61,240 nucleotides of DNA. Origin: Phycisphaerae bacterium. GTDB taxonomy: Bacteria > Planctomycetota > Phycisphaerae > Tepidisphaerales > Tepidisphaeraceae. A program made the position numbers and the translations under genes. Positions 33,120-42,300 of the stretch are shown here, one piece after another. Location of the stretch: positions 1 to 61,240 of the forward strand of contig JAICTV010000004.1 of NCBI GenBank assembly GCA_025936175.1. The letters are read 5' to 3'. The notes under the pieces are model-generated. The model was not told the origin of the DNA. It saw only the letters and a program-made list of their open reading frames with translations, and did not search any database. Numbering within the stretch: position 1 is the stretch's first letter; each line of letters opens with the position of its first letter.

Positions 33120-33893
33120 ATGCGTAGCGCGGTGTGTATTGCCGTCGTTTTAGCGGCTGCCGCTTGCGTCACTTCTCGCGGTCTCGCCGCTCCGGTCGAT
33201 CTGCAGTCGTCAACCCAGCTCAATGCCGACGTCACCGCCGATCTCACGCTCGGCGCGGCGAGCGACAGCAAGAGCGATCACGACGCCGGCTCGCTGTCGA
33301 AGGTGGACGTGTCCGCCGCCGCGGCGGCGAAGATCCCCGTCGTCACCAACTCGCTCACCGGCACTGGCGCTTCGGCGTCGCACCTGATCACCGCCGACGA
33401 CGGGTTCACGCTCTCCTCGCACGCCGATTCAACCCTTGCCGGCACGATCCTCAATTCCATCGGCGAGGTGCGCTCGACGACGTCGATCGATCTCCCGTTC
33501 GTGCTGCACGACAACTTCTCGGCGCAGCCGAGCTACCAGATCGACATCAACGCGATGGTGCTGAAGGACCAGAAGGTGACGATCGTGCTCGATCGCACGG
33601 ACGTCGCGCAGTCGATCTTCAGTTCCGTCTTCACCGCCAGCGCGACCGGCAAGCTGCCGGAGCTGCTTCCCGGCGATTATCACCTGCAGCTGATCACCGG
33701 CTCGCTTTCGACCGCCAAGGGCGTGAACAACGAGAGCGGGACGGCGACGGTGCAGTTGTCGATGTCCACATCAGGCGGCGGTGGCGGCGGCGGACCGACG
33801 GCCGTTCCGGTTCCCGCCGCGGCGTGGACGGGCGGCGTCATCCTGCTCTCGCTGCTTGCCGGCCACCGCTTCCTGCGGCACATCGTCGCCTAG
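33120..33893 (+). CDS. Exported protein with VPLPA/PEP-CTERM-like sorting signal
   Basis: The start at 33120 has the RBS AAGGAGA 6 bases upstream and yields the signal peptide RSAVCIAVVLAAAACVTSRG. The middle (25-220) is Ser/Thr/Asp-rich, beta-type, with no named domain. The end is SGGGGGGGPTAVPVPAAAWT then GGVILLSLLAGHRFLRH: Pro motif, transmembrane helix, basic end, the exosortase sorting design. It is presumably processed and anchored to the outer surface. No exosortase gene is in the window. Confidence 0.75.
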   Translation: MRSAVCIAVVLAAAACVTSRGLAAPVDLQSSTQLNADVTADLTLGAASDSKSDHDAGSLSKVDVSAAAAAKIPVVTNSLTGTGASASHLITADDGFTLSSHADSTLAGTILNSIGEVRSTTSIDLPFVLHDNFSAQPSYQIDINAMVLKDQKVTIVLDRTDVAQSIFSSVFTASATGKLPELLPGDYHLQLITGSLSTAKGVNNESGTATVQLSMSTSGGGGGGGPTAVPVPAAAWTGGVILLSLLAGHRFLRHIVA

Positions 33894-33982
33894 CACGTAA
33901 TGTGTGAAACATCCCCGCGCAAAGCCGATACTCATCATGTATCGGGCGGCCCACTACATCGGCACGCGCGCGGGAGGATGTC

Positions 33983-36103
33983 ATGCGGGGAAATTCCGAA
34001 TCGGTTGAACCGCTCGAGCCGCGCCGGCTGCTCGCCGTCGCCGGCTTCGACCTGAGCTTCGGCGCCGGCGGCGAGGCGAGCTTCGATTTCGGCTCGCCGG
34101 TGACGATCAACGCGTCGCTCGTGCAGGGCGACGGCAAGATCCTCCTGGCGGGCACGCTCGGCGACACCACCAGCAGGTCCGGCGGCGACGCCTTCGTCGC
34201 GCGCGTCAAATCCGACGGATCGCTCGACGACACTTTCGGCAACGGCGGCATCGTCACCGTCGATCACAACGCCACCGACGAGACCTTCAACGACATCATC
34301 GTGCAGAGCGACGGCAGGGTCCTCGCCGGCGGAAACGTCGATAGCGATCACTACATGATCGCCCGCCTGCTCAGTGACGGGAGCATCGACGCCAACAGCG
34401 GCTTCGGCGGGACCACCGGCGTGGTCAGCGGCAGCGGCACGATCAAGGCGATGTCGCTCTCCGCGTCCGGCACATCGCTCTTCACCGCCGGCGGCGATCT
34501 GGTCCGCGAGCACGCCGCCTCGACGGGCGTGCTCGACAACAGCTTCGGCACGCTCGGCATCGTCAGCGTCGTCGGCGCGACCAAGCTTGATGCGTTCGAC
34601 GACGATGACCTTGCCCTTCGCGCCGACGGCACGCCGATCGTGATCGGCCGCGGCACGCTCGCGTCCTCGCCGCCGGCGGGAAGCGAAGATGAGTTTCACG
34701 ACGTCGGAAACCCGTCGGGCCTGTTCATCGTCGCGCTCACCAGCGCGGGCCAGAAAGACAACACCTTCGACTTCGACGGCGTGCAGCCGGTCTTCGATGA
34801 TGCCGACAGCGTCGGCGACGACGGCTCGTTTGGCGGCAAGCTCGCGGTCGCCTCGGACGGCACGCTTTACTCCGCGCACAACCAGTCGTATCACGGCGGA
34901 AACATCGTGCTGACGCGCTACGACAGCGCCGGGCAGCCCGTCTGGATGCGGGCGGTCTCTTATGACTCCGATGAGGTCGGGAGCGCCGACTTCTTTCTCG
35001 ACTCCGGCGGCGGCCTGACCATCGGCTCACCCCAACATCACGATCGCTACCATCCCGACGGCACGCTCGACACATCCTTCGGCGACGCCGGAGCGCTGGA
35101 CTTACCGCTCGCCGGTTCCTTCTCCGACAACCATGAAGCCGTCGGCACGTTTACCTGCTCGCCGGACGGGTCGAAATTGCTTTTGGTCGGCCGCGACGCG
35201 GCGGTGCTCGATCGCTTCACGACGACCGTCGACACCATCGCCGATCATGTCCATCTCACCAGCCGCGGCACAATCGGCATCACCGGCAACCCGATCGATG
35301 AGGCATACGGAATCAAGTCGGTCGGCGGCCGCATCCGCGTCGCCCGCGGCGCGGAGGTCATCTCCTTCCTCGCCTCCAAAGTGAAGCGCATCGGCGCGAT
35401 GCTCAACGGCGGCAATGACACGCTCAAGGTCTACTCCAACGTGATGCGGACCGTCAGCGCCGACGGCGGCGCGGGGACCGACGTGCTCGTCGGCTCGCCG
35501 CTCGGCGACGTCCTTCACGGCGGCGCGGGAACCAGCGACGGCGACTTCCTCTACGGCAACGACGGAAACGATTCGCTCATCGGCTCCGACGGCGGGGAGT
35601 CCATCTACGGCTTGGCGGGCGACGACACGCTTCTCGGCATCGACGGCAACGACGCGCTCGACGGCGGCGCGGGCGCCGACTCCCTCTCCGGCGGCGCGGG
35701 CGAGCAGGACAACATCTCCTACGCCACGCGGACGGCCGGCGTCCGCTTCATCCCCGACGGCATCGCCAACGACGGCGAAGGCCTCGAGCACGACAACGTC
35801 GCCGGCGACATCGAGTTCATCACCGGCACGAACTTCAGCGACTACCTCGTCGGCGGGAACGTCGACAACCGCATCGAGGGTTTGGCCGGCAACGACACCA
35901 TCGACGGCCAAGGCGGAAACGACGGCCTCTTCGGCGGCGACGGCCGCGACAAGATCATCGGCGGCGCCGGCACCGATCACCTGTTCGGCGGCGGCGGGTC
36001 CGACTGGCTCTACACGTCGGGAGATGGGACGACCGACTACCCCAACGGCGGCGGCGACACGTTTGACCGCTACTACATGGACTCGATCGATGTGCGCGGG
36101 TGA
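33983..36103 (+). CDS. Surface protein with delta-60 repeats and RTX calcium repeats, LEPR-XLL start
   Basis: The N-terminus SVEPLEPRRLLAVAGFDLSF is a canonical LEPR-XLL tag. Residues 20-410 contain delta-60-type beta-propeller repeats (LVQGDGKILLAG, RVKSDGSLDDTFGNGGIVTV, IIVQSDGRVLAGG). From about 490 to 700 come calcium nonapeptides (GGAGTSDGDFLYGNDGNDSL, GLAGNDTIDGQGGNDGLFGG). An embedded segment with SYATRTAGVRF resembles cadherin-like/RTX spacers. A large extracellular binding or scaffold protein is likely; no catalytic residues are apparent. Confidence 0.88.
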   Translation: MRGNSESVEPLEPRRLLAVAGFDLSFGAGGEASFDFGSPVTINASLVQGDGKILLAGTLGDTTSRSGGDAFVARVKSDGSLDDTFGNGGIVTVDHNATDETFNDIIVQSDGRVLAGGNVDSDHYMIARLLSDGSIDANSGFGGTTGVVSGSGTIKAMSLSASGTSLFTAGGDLVREHAASTGVLDNSFGTLGIVSVVGATKLDAFDDDDLALRADGTPIVIGRGTLASSPPAGSEDEFHDVGNPSGLFIVALTSAGQKDNTFDFDGVQPVFDDADSVGDDGSFGGKLAVASDGTLYSAHNQSYHGGNIVLTRYDSAGQPVWMRAVSYDSDEVGSADFFLDSGGGLTIGSPQHHDRYHPDGTLDTSFGDAGALDLPLAGSFSDNHEAVGTFTCSPDGSKLLLVGRDAAVLDRFTTTVDTIADHVHLTSRGTIGITGNPIDEAYGIKSVGGRIRVARGAEVISFLASKVKRIGAMLNGGNDTLKVYSNVMRTVSADGGAGTDVLVGSPLGDVLHGGAGTSDGDFLYGNDGNDSLIGSDGGESIYGLAGDDTLLGIDGNDALDGGAGADSLSGGAGEQDNISYATRTAGVRFIPDGIANDGEGLEHDNVAGDIEFITGTNFSDYLVGGNVDNRIEGLAGNDTIDGQGGNDGLFGGDGRDKIIGGAGTDHLFGGGGSDWLYTSGDGTTDYPNGGGDTFDRYYMDSIDVRG

Positions 36104-36131
36104 TGTGCGCTGTGCGAGTTCGCAGAAGCAA

Positions 36132-36217
36132 TGTCATCCCGGGGTACTCCGAGGGATCTCGGGTATCGAAACGTGTTCGACTCCGAGATCCCTCGCGGAG
36201 TACCGCTCGGGATGACA
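36132..36217. repeat. Family B fold-back repeat
   Basis: TGTCATCCCGGGGTACTCCG and AGGGATCTCGG are answered by CCGAGATCCCTCGCGGAGTA and CCGCTCGGGATGACA, nearly perfect. Confidence 0.9.
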
Positions 36218-36331
36218 GTTAATACGGATCCGGATTAACCCGTGCGCGGGTCGTAAAGGAATGACGAGCGCGCGTTTTAATCCCGACCTGGTATTAGTAA
36301 ATACCTCGCGCGAAAGCCAGCGACCGGAGCT

Positions 36332-36943
36332 TTACTTCCCGCTCGCCGGGAACGCCATCTCGTGCAGCAGTTCCGTCGTCACGCGCTGATACGCCTGCGC
36401 CTTGTCGTCCGGGACCTTGCCGAAGTCGTTGATGACCTTGTTGATCGAGTTCATCATGTTCTTCTCGAATGTCGCGCCGGTCATCGTGTCCGGAAGATTG
36501 ATCCGCCAGAACCCGTTCTTCTCGCGCATCAGGTGCAGCTCGTACGCGCTCTCGCCCGGCTGCGCCGGGAAGGCGATCACGGCCTTCTGATCCGCGCCGG
36601 TGCCGGTGATCGTGGGTTTGAGGCCGCCGAGATCGTCGATGTTCTTCTCGGCGTTGAAGTTCTCCTTGAACTTGTCCTTCCACAGCGACTGCAGCTTGTC
36701 GCCGAGCTTCTTGTAGTTCGTCTCATCCTTGTTGCTCAACGTCTTACCGACGCGGTCGCGATCGCTGGCGGCGACGAGCATGAGGAGCTGATCGCTGCTG
36801 TTGAGCGAATGGTCTGCGGCCTCGGCCATCACGCGGCGGGCTTCGTGGCCTTCATCGGCCTTGGGTTTGTCCGCGGCGACGAGCAGCGGGAGCGAGCACA
36901 ACAATGCGACGCTAGCAGATACAGCGAAAAATGATCGAAACAT
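36332..36943 (-). CDS. Exported protein of unknown function
   Basis: The start at 36943 has the RBS AAAGGAGA at 7 bases and gives the signal peptide FRSFFAVSASVALLCSLPLL, then VAA. The mature part is helical and charged (LGDKLQSLWKDKFKENFNAE), then a strand-rich part with KAVIAFPAQPGESAYELHLM and FWRINLPDTMTG, as in small lipoprotein-like domains. No catalytic motif is seen. I do not recognise a family. Confidence 0.7.
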   Translation of the reverse strand: MFRSFFAVSASVALLCSLPLLVAADKPKADEGHEARRVMAEAADHSLNSSDQLLMLVAASDRDRVGKTLSNKDETNYKKLGDKLQSLWKDKFKENFNAEKNIDDLGGLKPTITGTGADQKAVIAFPAQPGESAYELHLMREKNGFWRINLPDTMTGATFEKNMMNSINKVINDFGKVPDDKAQAYQRVTTELLHEMAFPASGK

Positions 36944-37075
36944 GAGCGGGTCTCCTTTCGATTGTGGTTGACCAAGCGGCCGAAATATCACGACCACGCA
37001 AAAAGGTGAACGTTAGTTCCGTCTCATCCTGCGAGATTTATCTCACAGACGATTCGGTTGACGGGGGCGAGATTC

Positions 37076-37146
37076 GGGAGGGCGAGGCTCCTGCCGAGCC
37101 GCGGATGCGAACAAAAATCGGGCTCGGCGGGAGCCTCGCCCTCCCA
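37076..37146. repeat. Fold-back repeat, GGGAGGGCGAGGCTCC type
   Basis: GGGAGGGCGAGGCTCCTGCC then GAGCC is answered by GGCTCGGCGGGAGCCTCGCC then CTCCC, an almost perfect inverted repeat around a 21-base loop. It lies at the end of the DcuC-type gene. Confidence 0.9.
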
Positions 37147-37164
37147 ACCTCTCGTCCTGCGAAC

Positions 37165-38625
37165 CTATCGCGCGGCGGCGAGTGCGGCGAGCAGAAGCGC
37201 GACGCCGCCGGCAAAGAGCGGGAGAAACACGCGCTTCACCAGGTCGATCGGCCGCGTCCGCGCCAGCGTGGCGCACATGATCGTCACCGGCGCGACCGGG
37301 CTGCTCGTCCGCCCGTACTGCGCGGCGATCGCGTTCACGCTGCCGACGCGCAGACCGCTGGGGATCGACGCCGCCGATTTACTCGCGCCCGCGCCGCCCA
37401 TTGCGATGGGCAGGATGATGTTGATCACCAGCGGCGCGGTGCCGACCGCGGTGCCGGTCACGCACGCGAACGCCCACGGGATGACGATGCTGGCGACCGT
37501 GACCGCGGCCGGCGCATCTTTCAGATGGGTTGTCATCCTCTCGATCAGACCATTCGCGCGGACCGACTCGGCGAACATCGTCGCCGCGGTAATGATCGAG
37601 ATGACGTGCGCGAAGGCGAAGCCCGCGCCTTCGAAGAAGGTCGCCGGGAGCCTGCCCGCCTGCTTCGGCGAAGCGATCGCGGCGCAGAAGGCGCCGATCA
37701 GCATCGCCGTCGCGATCGCCGCCTGCTCGCCGATCTTGTTCGTGTCCGAGGTCACCAGCGCGGCGGGCATGAGGTCGTGGCGAAGGAGGATCTTTTTCAC
37801 GACGACCAGCAGCAGGATCGGCACGAGCGGGACGAGCGCTTTGAAGAGGTTGATGCGATCGATCGACGTGTCGGCAAGAGTCCTGCTCATGGTGGCGGCG
37901 ATCGATCCCGGCTGCGGGGCGGCGACGTCGAGCGATTCCTCGCCGCCGACGCCCCAGCTCTCGGCGTCTTCGCCCGCGCGGCGCCGCTCGTACATCACCG
38001 CCATCATCCAGAACACGATGCACGCGACGGAGCAGGCGAGCAGGTTGTAGGGGAGCAGGTGGGCGATGATGTCGGTGGCGTCCTGCCCAGTCTGCATCTT
38101 GATCGCCGCGACTTCGACGGCCGCCGGGTTGAGCAATTCGCCGCCCATCGATCCGCCGAGCAGCAGCAGCGCGCCCGCGGTGACGCGCGAGAATCCCGCC
38201 GCCAGTACGAGCGGGATGATCACCGGACCGACCACCGAGACGGTGCTCGTCTGGCTGACGATCGCGGAGTTGACCAAGAACGCGACCGCCACGCCGCCCG
38301 GGATGAGAAGCCACTTCACGTGCCGCAGCGGGCGGATGAGCAGGTGGACGAGGTGTGCGTCGCAGCCGGTCAGCTTGCAGACGTAGGCGAATCCCATCGC
38401 CGAGCAGATCGGGACGACGGATGACGGATTGGTCAAACCCTTTGCGAACTCGACGAAGAGTTGAGCGAAGGCGTTGAAGCGCTGGCCCGCGACGTCATGT
38501 TGCGCCGCGCGGACCGCGAAGAGCGCCGCCGCCGCGCCGACGAGGACGAGGCGGATGTCCGCCCGCTTCCACAGCGCGACGCCGCCGATGAGAACGACCG
38601 CCACCGCCGCGAGGATCACGGGCAT
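37165..38625 (-). CDS. dcuC: DcuC-type C4-dicarboxylate carrier
   Basis: An inner-membrane transporter with about 12 hydrophobic segments. The family block LTGCDAHLVHLLIRPLRHVK, then IPGGVAVAFLVNSAIVSQTS, and GGSMGGELLNPAAVEV are typical of DcuC. Near the end come GTAVGTAPLVINIILPIAM and QYGRTSSPVAPVTIMC. The frame runs 26 codons further upstream (start MKRLWILTTGYWLLATGFSL), but those are encoded by a repeat (ccagtag words), so the ATG at 38625 is preferred. The direction of transport is not predictable. Confidence 0.85.
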   Translation of the reverse strand: MPVILAAVAVVLIGGVALWKRADIRLVLVGAAAALFAVRAAQHDVAGQRFNAFAQLFVEFAKGLTNPSSVVPICSAMGFAYVCKLTGCDAHLVHLLIRPLRHVKWLLIPGGVAVAFLVNSAIVSQTSTVSVVGPVIIPLVLAAGFSRVTAGALLLLGGSMGGELLNPAAVEVAAIKMQTGQDATDIIAHLLPYNLLACSVACIVFWMMAVMYERRRAGEDAESWGVGGEESLDVAAPQPGSIAATMSRTLADTSIDRINLFKALVPLVPILLLVVVKKILLRHDLMPAALVTSDTNKIGEQAAIATAMLIGAFCAAIASPKQAGRLPATFFEGAGFAFAHVISIITAATMFAESVRANGLIERMTTHLKDAPAAVTVASIVIPWAFACVTGTAVGTAPLVINIILPIAMGGAGASKSAASIPSGLRVGSVNAIAAQYGRTSSPVAPVTIMCATLARTRPIDLVKRVFLPLFAGGVALLLAALAAAR

Positions 38626-38649
38626 GGGCGGGGATGGTAACAGGAGCGA

Positions 38650-38731
38650 GAAGCCGGTAGCCAGTAGCCAGTAGCCAGTAGTCAGAATCCAGAGCCGCTT
38701 CATCCTACTGGCTACTGGCTACTGGCTTCTC
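38650..38731. repeat. Heptad fold-back repeat (GTAGCCA/CTACTGG)
   Basis: GAAGCCGGTAGCCAGTAGCC with AGTAGCCAGTAGTCAG is answered by CTACTGGCTACTGGCTACTG with GCTTC. Tandem 7-base words run into an inverted partner around a 17-base loop. Confidence 0.9.
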
Positions 38732-38734
38732 CCC

Positions 38735-39346
38735 TCACCCCTTCATCGCTCGCGCGATCGCATCCTTTTCCGGCACATCATTTCGGCCGTGATCGGTGAT
38801 CTCGTCGTAGCGTTCCTGGACCTTCTGCGACGGCACCTCGATCACGCCGAGGTATTGCTCGCAGAAATCATTGCACGCCTTGCGGATGACCGGCTGCGTG
38901 TCGCGCTCGCTCATGCTTGCGGCGGTGAGCTGACGGCCGATGAACTTGGCGCCGATTATCTCGGCGGTCTGCTTGGCGTTCTTGTAGGACGTTTCGGAGA
39001 TCTGCCGGTGGCCTTCCTCGTGGGCTTTGATTTTTTTCGTCGTGTCGGTCGGCAGCCAGATGACGATGGCGAGCTTGAGCGTCGCGTTCACGCCGGTGAT
39101 TTTCATGACCGGTTTTTCGCCGGGCTGCTGCGAGACTTCGACTTCGATCTGCACGCCGCAGCCGAATTTCGATTCCGTGACGGCGGCTTCGCCGGGTTTG
39201 AGCGGCGGCATTTCGGAGGCGGGATGCTTCGGGTCGAACGAGCGCGTCTTCAGGTCCGGCGGCGTCTGCTTGACGACGACCTGCGCGGCCGCCAGCGATG
39301 CCGTCATCAACAACACCAGCATGCACAAACTCAATCGCAACTTCAT
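38735..39346 (-). CDS. DUF922-type exported protein with HExxH motif
   Basis: The signal peptide MKLRLSLCMLVLLMTASLAA is followed by the mature protein from Gln22. HEEGH at 109-113 gives a zincin-like metal site, as in DUF922 predicted metalloproteases; the downstream part is helical (SETSYKNAKQTAEIIGAKFI). Two Cys pairs are possible (C63; C144 and C148). A peptidase role is plausible but unproven. It is followed by a heptad repeat and dcuC on the same strand. Confidence 0.8.
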   Translation of the reverse strand: MKLRLSLCMLVLLMTASLAAAQVVVKQTPPDLKTRSFDPKHPASEMPPLKPGEAAVTESKFGCGVQIEVEVSQQPGEKPVMKITGVNATLKLAIVIWLPTDTTKKIKAHEEGHRQISETSYKNAKQTAEIIGAKFIGRQLTAASMSERDTQPVIRKACNDFCEQYLGVIEVPSQKVQERYDEITDHGRNDVPEKDAIARAMKG

Positions 39347-39397
39347 CGCGAAGCAAGTGTAGCACGACGATCTGGCGCTTGTCCTTCGATGAGCCGG

Positions 39398-42300
39398 TTA
39401 CGCGACCGAGACGTTGTCGAACGTCGCGGCGTTGAGCGACGACGTGTTGTGCGACGTCACGCCCAGGCCGACGTAGATCGTCGCGGTCATCGAGACGGTG
39501 GTCGAGCCGACCAGCGTCCATGCCGCGCCGTCGGCCGACTTGTAGGCGGTGATCGTGGTGCCATTGCGGACGAGCTTGAGCCAGTACGGCGCGGTCGAGC
39601 CGGTGGTCGAGGTGCTCGTCGTGTTCTGATTCGGCTTGGTGCGGCTGACGAAGCTCACGCCGCCGGTCGGCGAGAGGAAGAGTCCCGCCTCGCGCGCCGC
39701 GGGATCGAGCGTCTCGCGGAAGAGAATGCCGGCCATCGCGTTCGGGTCGCTGCTGCTCATGCCGGTGACGCGGGCGATGATCGTGCCGTTGCCGGTGAGC
39801 TGGCGGTAGGTGAAGTTGAGTGAGTCACGTTTAGAGCCGACGCCCGTGCCGGCGCCTTTGACGGTGTACACGCCGTTGGTGTACGTCCCCGAGCCTTTGA
39901 CGCCGACGGTCCCGACGTCACCGTCGGTCCAGCCGCTCGGCAGTGACACGATGAGAAGCGTCGTCGCGTTGACGATGGCGGAGTACGCGGAATCGCCGAC
40001 GCTGTTGGTCGCGCGGACGCGATAGTAGTACTTCGTGCCGGAAGCGAGGCCGGTCGTGTCGCTGTAGCCGGCGACGTTGGTCGCGGTCGTGCCGATCTGC
40101 GTGAAGTTGATGCCATCACTCGAGCGTTCGATCTTGAAGCCGCTCTCGTTGGTGGAGTTGTCGAGCCAGGTGAGATCGATGCGCGCGGCGGACATCGCGG
40201 TGGCGATGAGGCTCGACGGCGCCGCCGGCGCGGTCGGGGTCGCAGGCGTCGTCGCCGATGCCACGTTCGACGCCGGCGAATCGCCGACGGCGTTGGTCGC
40301 GAAGACGCGATAGCTGTACGTGCTCGAGGCGACGACGGTCGTGTCGCTGTACGTCGTCACGTTGCTGCCGAGCGTCGCGATCGGCGTGAAGTTTATGGCG
40401 TCGGTCGAGCGCTCGATGCGGAAACCGGTCTCGTTGGAGGAATTGTCAATCCAGGTCAGGTTGATCTGAGTGGTGGAAACGGCCGACGCGACGAGCGAAG
40501 ACGGTGCGGCGGGCGCCGTCGGCGCTGCGGGCGTCGTCACGGAAGCGATGTTCGACGCTGACGAATCACCCGCAGAGTTGGTGGCGATCACGCGATAGCG
40601 ATAGCTCGTCGAGGCCGCGGCGGTGGTATCGCTGAAGGTGGTGACATTCGCCCCGCTCGTCCCGATCGGCGCGAAGGTGACGCCGCCGTCGCTCGAGCGC
40701 TCGATGCGATAGCCGGTTTCCGTGGCAACGTCGTTCCACGCCAGGTTCACCAGCGTCGGCGACACCGCGGTCGCGGTCAGACCGCTCGGCGCTGCCGGCG
40801 CGATGATGATCGGTCCGCTGCTCAGCAGCCGCGCGCCCGCCCAGTCGGCCCAGTCGTAGTCGCTGCCGTCGCCCGCGTCGCCGACGTGCAGTTGCAGCGT
40901 CTTGACGCCGCTGACGTTGAGATTGAGCGACTGCGTCGCGCTCGTCGGCGTCATCGTGCCGCTGTCGTAGATCTTGGCGCCGTCGGCGAACACCTGGAAG
41001 ACAACGCTGCCATTGATCGTCTGATGATCATCCACGCCGACGTCGCTGAGGAACCACGCGTACGCGCCGTTGAGGTTGTACGTGATGTCGCTGATCGAGT
41101 TGACGCCGAGACCCTTCGCGCAGGTGACGCCGTTGAGCGTGATGATCGTCCCGTCGTTCGCATTGGAACCGCCGACGCTCAGATCGCGCTCGACCGGTCC
41201 GTAGCCGTTGGTCGCGCTGGTCCACGCGAGATCGCTGAGGTACGTCGTGGTTTGCGCGGCGGGCGTGGTGATCGTCGCGACGTTCGAATAGCTCGAATTC
41301 CCGCCGCCGTTGTAGGCGTAGACGCGATAGTCGTAGCCGCTCGCCGCCGCGACGGTCGCATCGTTGTAACTGAGCACATTCGCGCCGAGCGAAGCGATCT
41401 GCTGCCACGCCCCCGCGCCCGCGGGAGATCGCTCGATGACGAACCCGCTCTCGTTGTTGGCGTTGTCGAGCCACGTCAGCGCGACCGTTGTCGGGTTCAG
41501 CATCGACGCCGCGAGATTGCTCGGCGCATTCGGCACAAGCACCGGCGTGGCATTCGTGAACTGGAACCAATTGAAATTGCCCACCGATCCCGTCGAGGAA
41601 TTGACGTCCATCACCAGCTTCACGACGTGCAGCCCGGCCGAGAGGTTGATGCCGGTCTTGGTGATCGTCTTGAAGATCTGATAGCCGGTGGTGTTCGGGA
41701 TCACCATCGCGCCGCTGACGTTGGCGCCGTCGATCTCGAAGTGGAACGTCCCGCCGCTGATCGTGTTGGCGACTCGGACGTCGAGGTTGTACGTGCCGGC
41801 GGTCGCGACGTTGACGGTGTAGTTCAGCCACTCGCCCGCCTTGGCGTAGCCGATGTTGTACCCGCCGCCGGCGTCGGTGGTCGTCTGGATATCCGCGCCC
41901 TGCGGCTTGCGATACGCCGCGCCGCCGAGGTTCGAGCTGTCGAGATCGTGATAGGCCAGCCCTTCGCCGAAGTGATCGAAGTTTTCGATCTCGATCTTTG
42001 CGTCCGTCGATGACGGCGTGCCGAAATACGCGATCGGCGAAATGCTGTTGAACATCGTCGTCGCCCACGGCGAAAAAGGAATCGTCGGCGAAGGGGAATA
42101 CTGGACGTAGATCAGATCACCCGTGCCCGTCCCAACGCCGCCGGGGCCGCTCGCGCTTCCCCACCAGTTGTTGGTCAGGTCGATCGTCCCGTCGTACTGC
42201 CCGCCGACGATGTAGACGCCCTCGTGCGCGGTGTTCACGCCGTTGCCGAAGATGTTGTTGGCGGTGACGGCGAAGTTGTAGTTGCTCGCGCTGATCGCCT

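Noticed and set aside
36160-36200. GTTCGACTCC-like stretch considered as a tRNA T-arm
   Set aside because: It is part of a family B hairpin; no cloverleaf or acceptor stem surrounds it. I saw no tRNA elsewhere either.
36964-38424. 486-codon plus-strand frame
   Set aside because: Antisense to the DcuC-type carrier; Arg/Asp/His-rich composition without domains.
38626-38703. 26-residue N-terminal extension of the DcuC-type carrier
   Set aside because: It is encoded by the ccagtag heptad repeat; the internal ATG at 38625 gives the normal family length.
40100-41000. Tandem similarity that might suggest a repeat array
   Set aside because: It is explained by three tandem FnIII domains in the surface protein; not CRISPR or mobile DNA.
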